Source: Candidatus Altarchaeales archaeon (GTDB lineage: Archaea; Altiarchaeota; Altiarchaeia; IMC4; SCGC-AAA252-I15). From it: a DNA stretch of 6,750 nt. A model generated the notes under the pieces. The model worked only from the letters and a program-made list of their open reading frames with translations, did not search any database and was not told the DNA's origin. The position numbers were made by a program, and so were the translations under genes. Shown here one piece after another: positions 4,881-6,750 of this stretch. The stretch lies in assembly GCA_014729705.1 (NCBI GenBank), contig WJJK01000005.1:1-6750 (forward strand), read 5' to 3'. How positions within the stretch are numbered: the stretch's first letter is position 1; each line of letters opens with the position of its first letter.

Positions 4881-6750
4881 TTAGTGGATGTTGGCGTATA
4901 GCCAGTCGATTAAGGCGTTTCCGCCGTCGACTGTGTCTGCAGCTGTAAGTCCTGCTATAACCAGTTTCTTGCCGACTTTCTTTACGACAAACTGCTGGCT
5001 GGCAGCCTCGACTTCAGCCTTAGTCACTAATCCTTCTGCCATACCGTTGACTGCACCGCCGCCTACGATGATGAGGTTTTTGGTCTCATCCGCTTGGACT
5101 TCGGGGACGACGAGGTTTCCGACGATCTCGTTGACTGAGGTCTGGGTGACCTGGTCGGATGACGCTGATACGCCGAACTCTTTCACGAGGTAACTGCAGC
5201 ATCCCACAGTCTTCTCTGTGCCTTCGTCTTCCTTGCTTATGGTGCTGTCTATGGTGGTCGTCGACTCGTCTGTTCCAACGAATATTGTTGGGTAGACTAT
5301 GTCACGTGGCTGGCAAACCTCCACTTCCTCTACTTGGTCGTTGGATCCCCAGGTTATGGTCGCCTTGGTTCCGCCTTGCGGTAACCAGATTACGCTGTCT
5401 TTGTCGTCGTCGATACGGTATCCGTAGCTGCTTGACTGGGTGACGTTTCCGTCTGATCCTATCGTGTTGGTTGTCTGTAGCCAGGTGCTCATGGTCGTCG
5501 ACGTGGCAGACGAGTTCCAGTTCCTGTCATAGAGGTCTACGACTATGTTCTCGCTTTCCTGGTTGGTGAAGACTATCAGGTAGTCGTCCCAGTCGCCGTC
5601 GCCGTTGTAGTCTCTACCTTGTGTTGAGGCAGAGGGTGTTCCGGTTCTGCGTCCTTTCCAGGAGTCGTTTACTTCTCCGTATACCTTCATAGAGAGTGTG
5701 GAGTCGTCGTCGTCAAACTTACTGAAGGAGGTTGTGTACATCGCAGGCAATAGACCGATTGTCTTGTTGTTTTCGGTTGCCGCGGTTCCACTTCCCATCA
5801 AGTAGAGTTCTCCATCCACGTACCAGACGTATACGCCGCTTGTTATGGTCTGACCTGTGAAGACGAGAGTCGAGTTGTCGTCGCCGTCTACTCCATCAGA
5901 TACCTGTACGTAGGCGTTGTTTTCAGCTACCTCCACGAAGGGGTAGGTGTAGAACCTTTTGACTGCGCTTGATACTACTGCAGACAGTGTTTTTTCTACT
6001 GTGCCGCCGTCAAGCTTGTCTGTGAAGGTCACCTTCATCTGGTTGTCGTTTACTCCGTAGTTTGTTCCGCTTCCGGAGTCCTTGAACTCGTATACTTTGC
6101 CGCCTGCGATGAATAGGTCTCCCTCGTTGAAGGGTCCTTGGTCCATGTAGACGTTCTCGTATCTTTGTCCGTCGTCTCCTGAGAAGCTTAACATTACACG
6201 GTAGTCGCCGTCTGTGGTAAGCTTAATGTTGCCGTTTCCTGCTCCGATACAGTCACTTTCTGCGTAGCTGGATGTTCTGAATCCGTTCCAGATCAGCTTG
6301 AAGGTGCTTGGCCACTCAAGAGACTCACCGAGTCCTACGTAGTCTGTTCCGCCACGCTTGGTTATGGTTATGTTCTCAAGTATCTGACCATAGGCGCCAT
6401 CATATTCGCTTATGTCTGTGTCTGCTGCAGATAGTGTGCCTTTCCCTGTGGAGGGGTTAAGGCCGTCGGTTATCTCCACACGCCATCCGGACTTGGTTTC
6501 GCCGCCAAGCTGGATTTCCTGGTTGTCGTCTAAAACCACGTTGGTGGTGGTGTCGTATACCAGGATGCTTGCGGTCGCGACTGCGTCGGCTTCCTCGGCG
6601 TAAACTCCGGCAATCTCGATGTCGTCCACGATTCCGTTGGCCATCTTGCTGATCTGAGTCTGCACGACGGTTCCATCGGGTTTCTCAACATCAAGTAGTA
6701 TACCTGCTACCTGGTACTCGGCTGAGTAGATCAGGTGGTCGATTTTGAAC
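4881..6750 (-). CDS. S-layer family protein, C-terminal part (start beyond the right edge)
   Basis: The frame is open from the right edge (first full codon 6749-6747) to the stop at 4881, giving 622 residues. A GTG at 6665 is an internal Val codon, because good coding sequence continues upstream of it. The protein is rich in Asp, Thr, Ser, Gly and Val, with repeated beta-strand-like stretches as in surface-array proteins. The last 65 residues (5078-4884) match the archaeal S-layer C-terminal domain: NLIIVGGGAVNGMAEGL, then KKLVIAGLTAADT. A likely calcium-binding loop, DYNGDGDWDD, is at 5612-5583. I count six N-glycosylation sequons (NIT, NST, NKT, NDS, NSS, NVT). No membrane anchor follows the C-terminal domain. 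C-ending codons are heavily used, as expected for an abundant protein. It probably forms the cell-surface lattice, though a minor S-layer-like paralogue is possible. Promoter and signal peptide lie outside the window. Confidence 0.85.
   Translation of the reverse strand, partial: FKIDHLIYSAEYQVAGILLDVEKPDGTVVQTQISKMANGIVDDIEIAGVYAEEADAVATASILVYDTTTNVVLDDNQEIQLGGETKSGWRVEITDGLNPSTGKGTLSAADTDISEYDGAYGQILENITITKRGGTDYVGLGESLEWPSTFKLIWNGFRTSSYAESDCIGAGNGNIKLTTDGDYRVMLSFSGDDGQRYENVYMDQGPFNEGDLFIAGGKVYEFKDSGSGTNYGVNDNQMKVTFTDKLDGGTVEKTLSAVVSSAVKRFYTYPFVEVAENNAYVQVSDGVDGDDNSTLVFTGQTITSGVYVWYVDGELYLMGSGTAATENNKTIGLLPAMYTTSFSKFDDDDSTLSMKVYGEVNDSWKGRRTGTPSASTQGRDYNGDGDWDDYLIVFTNQESENIVVDLYDRNWNSSATSTTMSTWLQTTNTIGSDGNVTQSSSYGYRIDDDKDSVIWLPQGGTKATITWGSNDQVEEVEVCQPRDIVYPTIFVGTDESTTTIDSTISKEDEGTEKTVGCCSYLVKEFGVSASSDQVTQTSVNEIVGNLVVPEVQADETKNLIIVGGGAVNGMAEGLVTKAEVEAASQQFVVKKVGKKLVIAGLTAADTVDGGNALIDWLYANIH

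Noticed and set aside
5257..5720. Repeated GTC/GTCGTCGTC words within the S-layer gene, considered as a repeat array.
   Set aside because: They are Asp codons (GAC) on the coding strand in Asp-rich loops, with irregular spacing and no larger unit.
6663..6665. GTG as the start codon of the S-layer gene.
   Set aside because: The frame continues without a stop to the window edge and encodes similar beta-rich sequence, and no signal peptide follows the GTG.

Overview
The window is archaeal chromosome. It carries diphthine synthase (archaea and eukaryotes only), the archaeal 4-phosphopantoate--beta-alanine ligase of CoA synthesis, a stand-alone 5S rRNA with an archaeal-type TATA box, an archaeal S-layer family protein, and AT-rich boxes placed for leaderless or near-leaderless transcription. 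No Shine-Dalgarno sequence is evident at the starts. The S-layer type and the Cys/Asp-rich segment of the secreted nuclease remind me of Altiarchaeota or DPANN lineages. That placement is only an impression, and the lineage cannot be fixed from this sequence.

Layout from left to right: (1) 1-56, minus, the possible start of a gene with a hydrophobic leader running off the left edge; (2) 110-1045, plus, a predicted lipoprotein nuclease (SNase domain plus lamin-tail domain); (3) 1223-1339, minus, 5S rRNA; (4) 1370-2107, plus, 4-phosphopantoate--beta-alanine ligase; (5) 2104-2862, minus, diphthine synthase; (6) 2902-4830, plus, a polytopic membrane protein fusing an HGSNAT/DUF1624-like acyltransferase domain to a PIG-L-type deacetylase domain; (7) 4881-6750, minus, the C-terminal part of an S-layer protein whose start lies beyond the right edge. 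The strands alternate at every gene, so each gene is probably its own transcript. Divergent pairs share gaps of 30-53 bp with interleaved TATA-like boxes. Convergent pairs either overlap at their stops (4/5) or share a bidirectional hairpin/T-tract terminator (6/7).

Two themes are visible. One is housekeeping: 5S rRNA, CoA synthesis and elongation factor 2 modification. The other is the cell surface: a secreted nuclease, an S-layer protein with several N-glycosylation sequons, and a membrane acyltransferase-deacetylase fusion. The fusion is the most unusual item. It joins a domain whose best-known relative acetylates a glucosamine amine to a domain whose family removes acetyl from N-acetylglucosamine-type substrates. 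The positive-inside pattern suggests that the deacetylase faces outwards, next to the S-layer. A role in surface glycan remodelling is inference. The plus strand also changes composition, from A/C-rich at the end of the nuclease gene to strongly G/T-rich from the ligase onward, whichever strand is coding.
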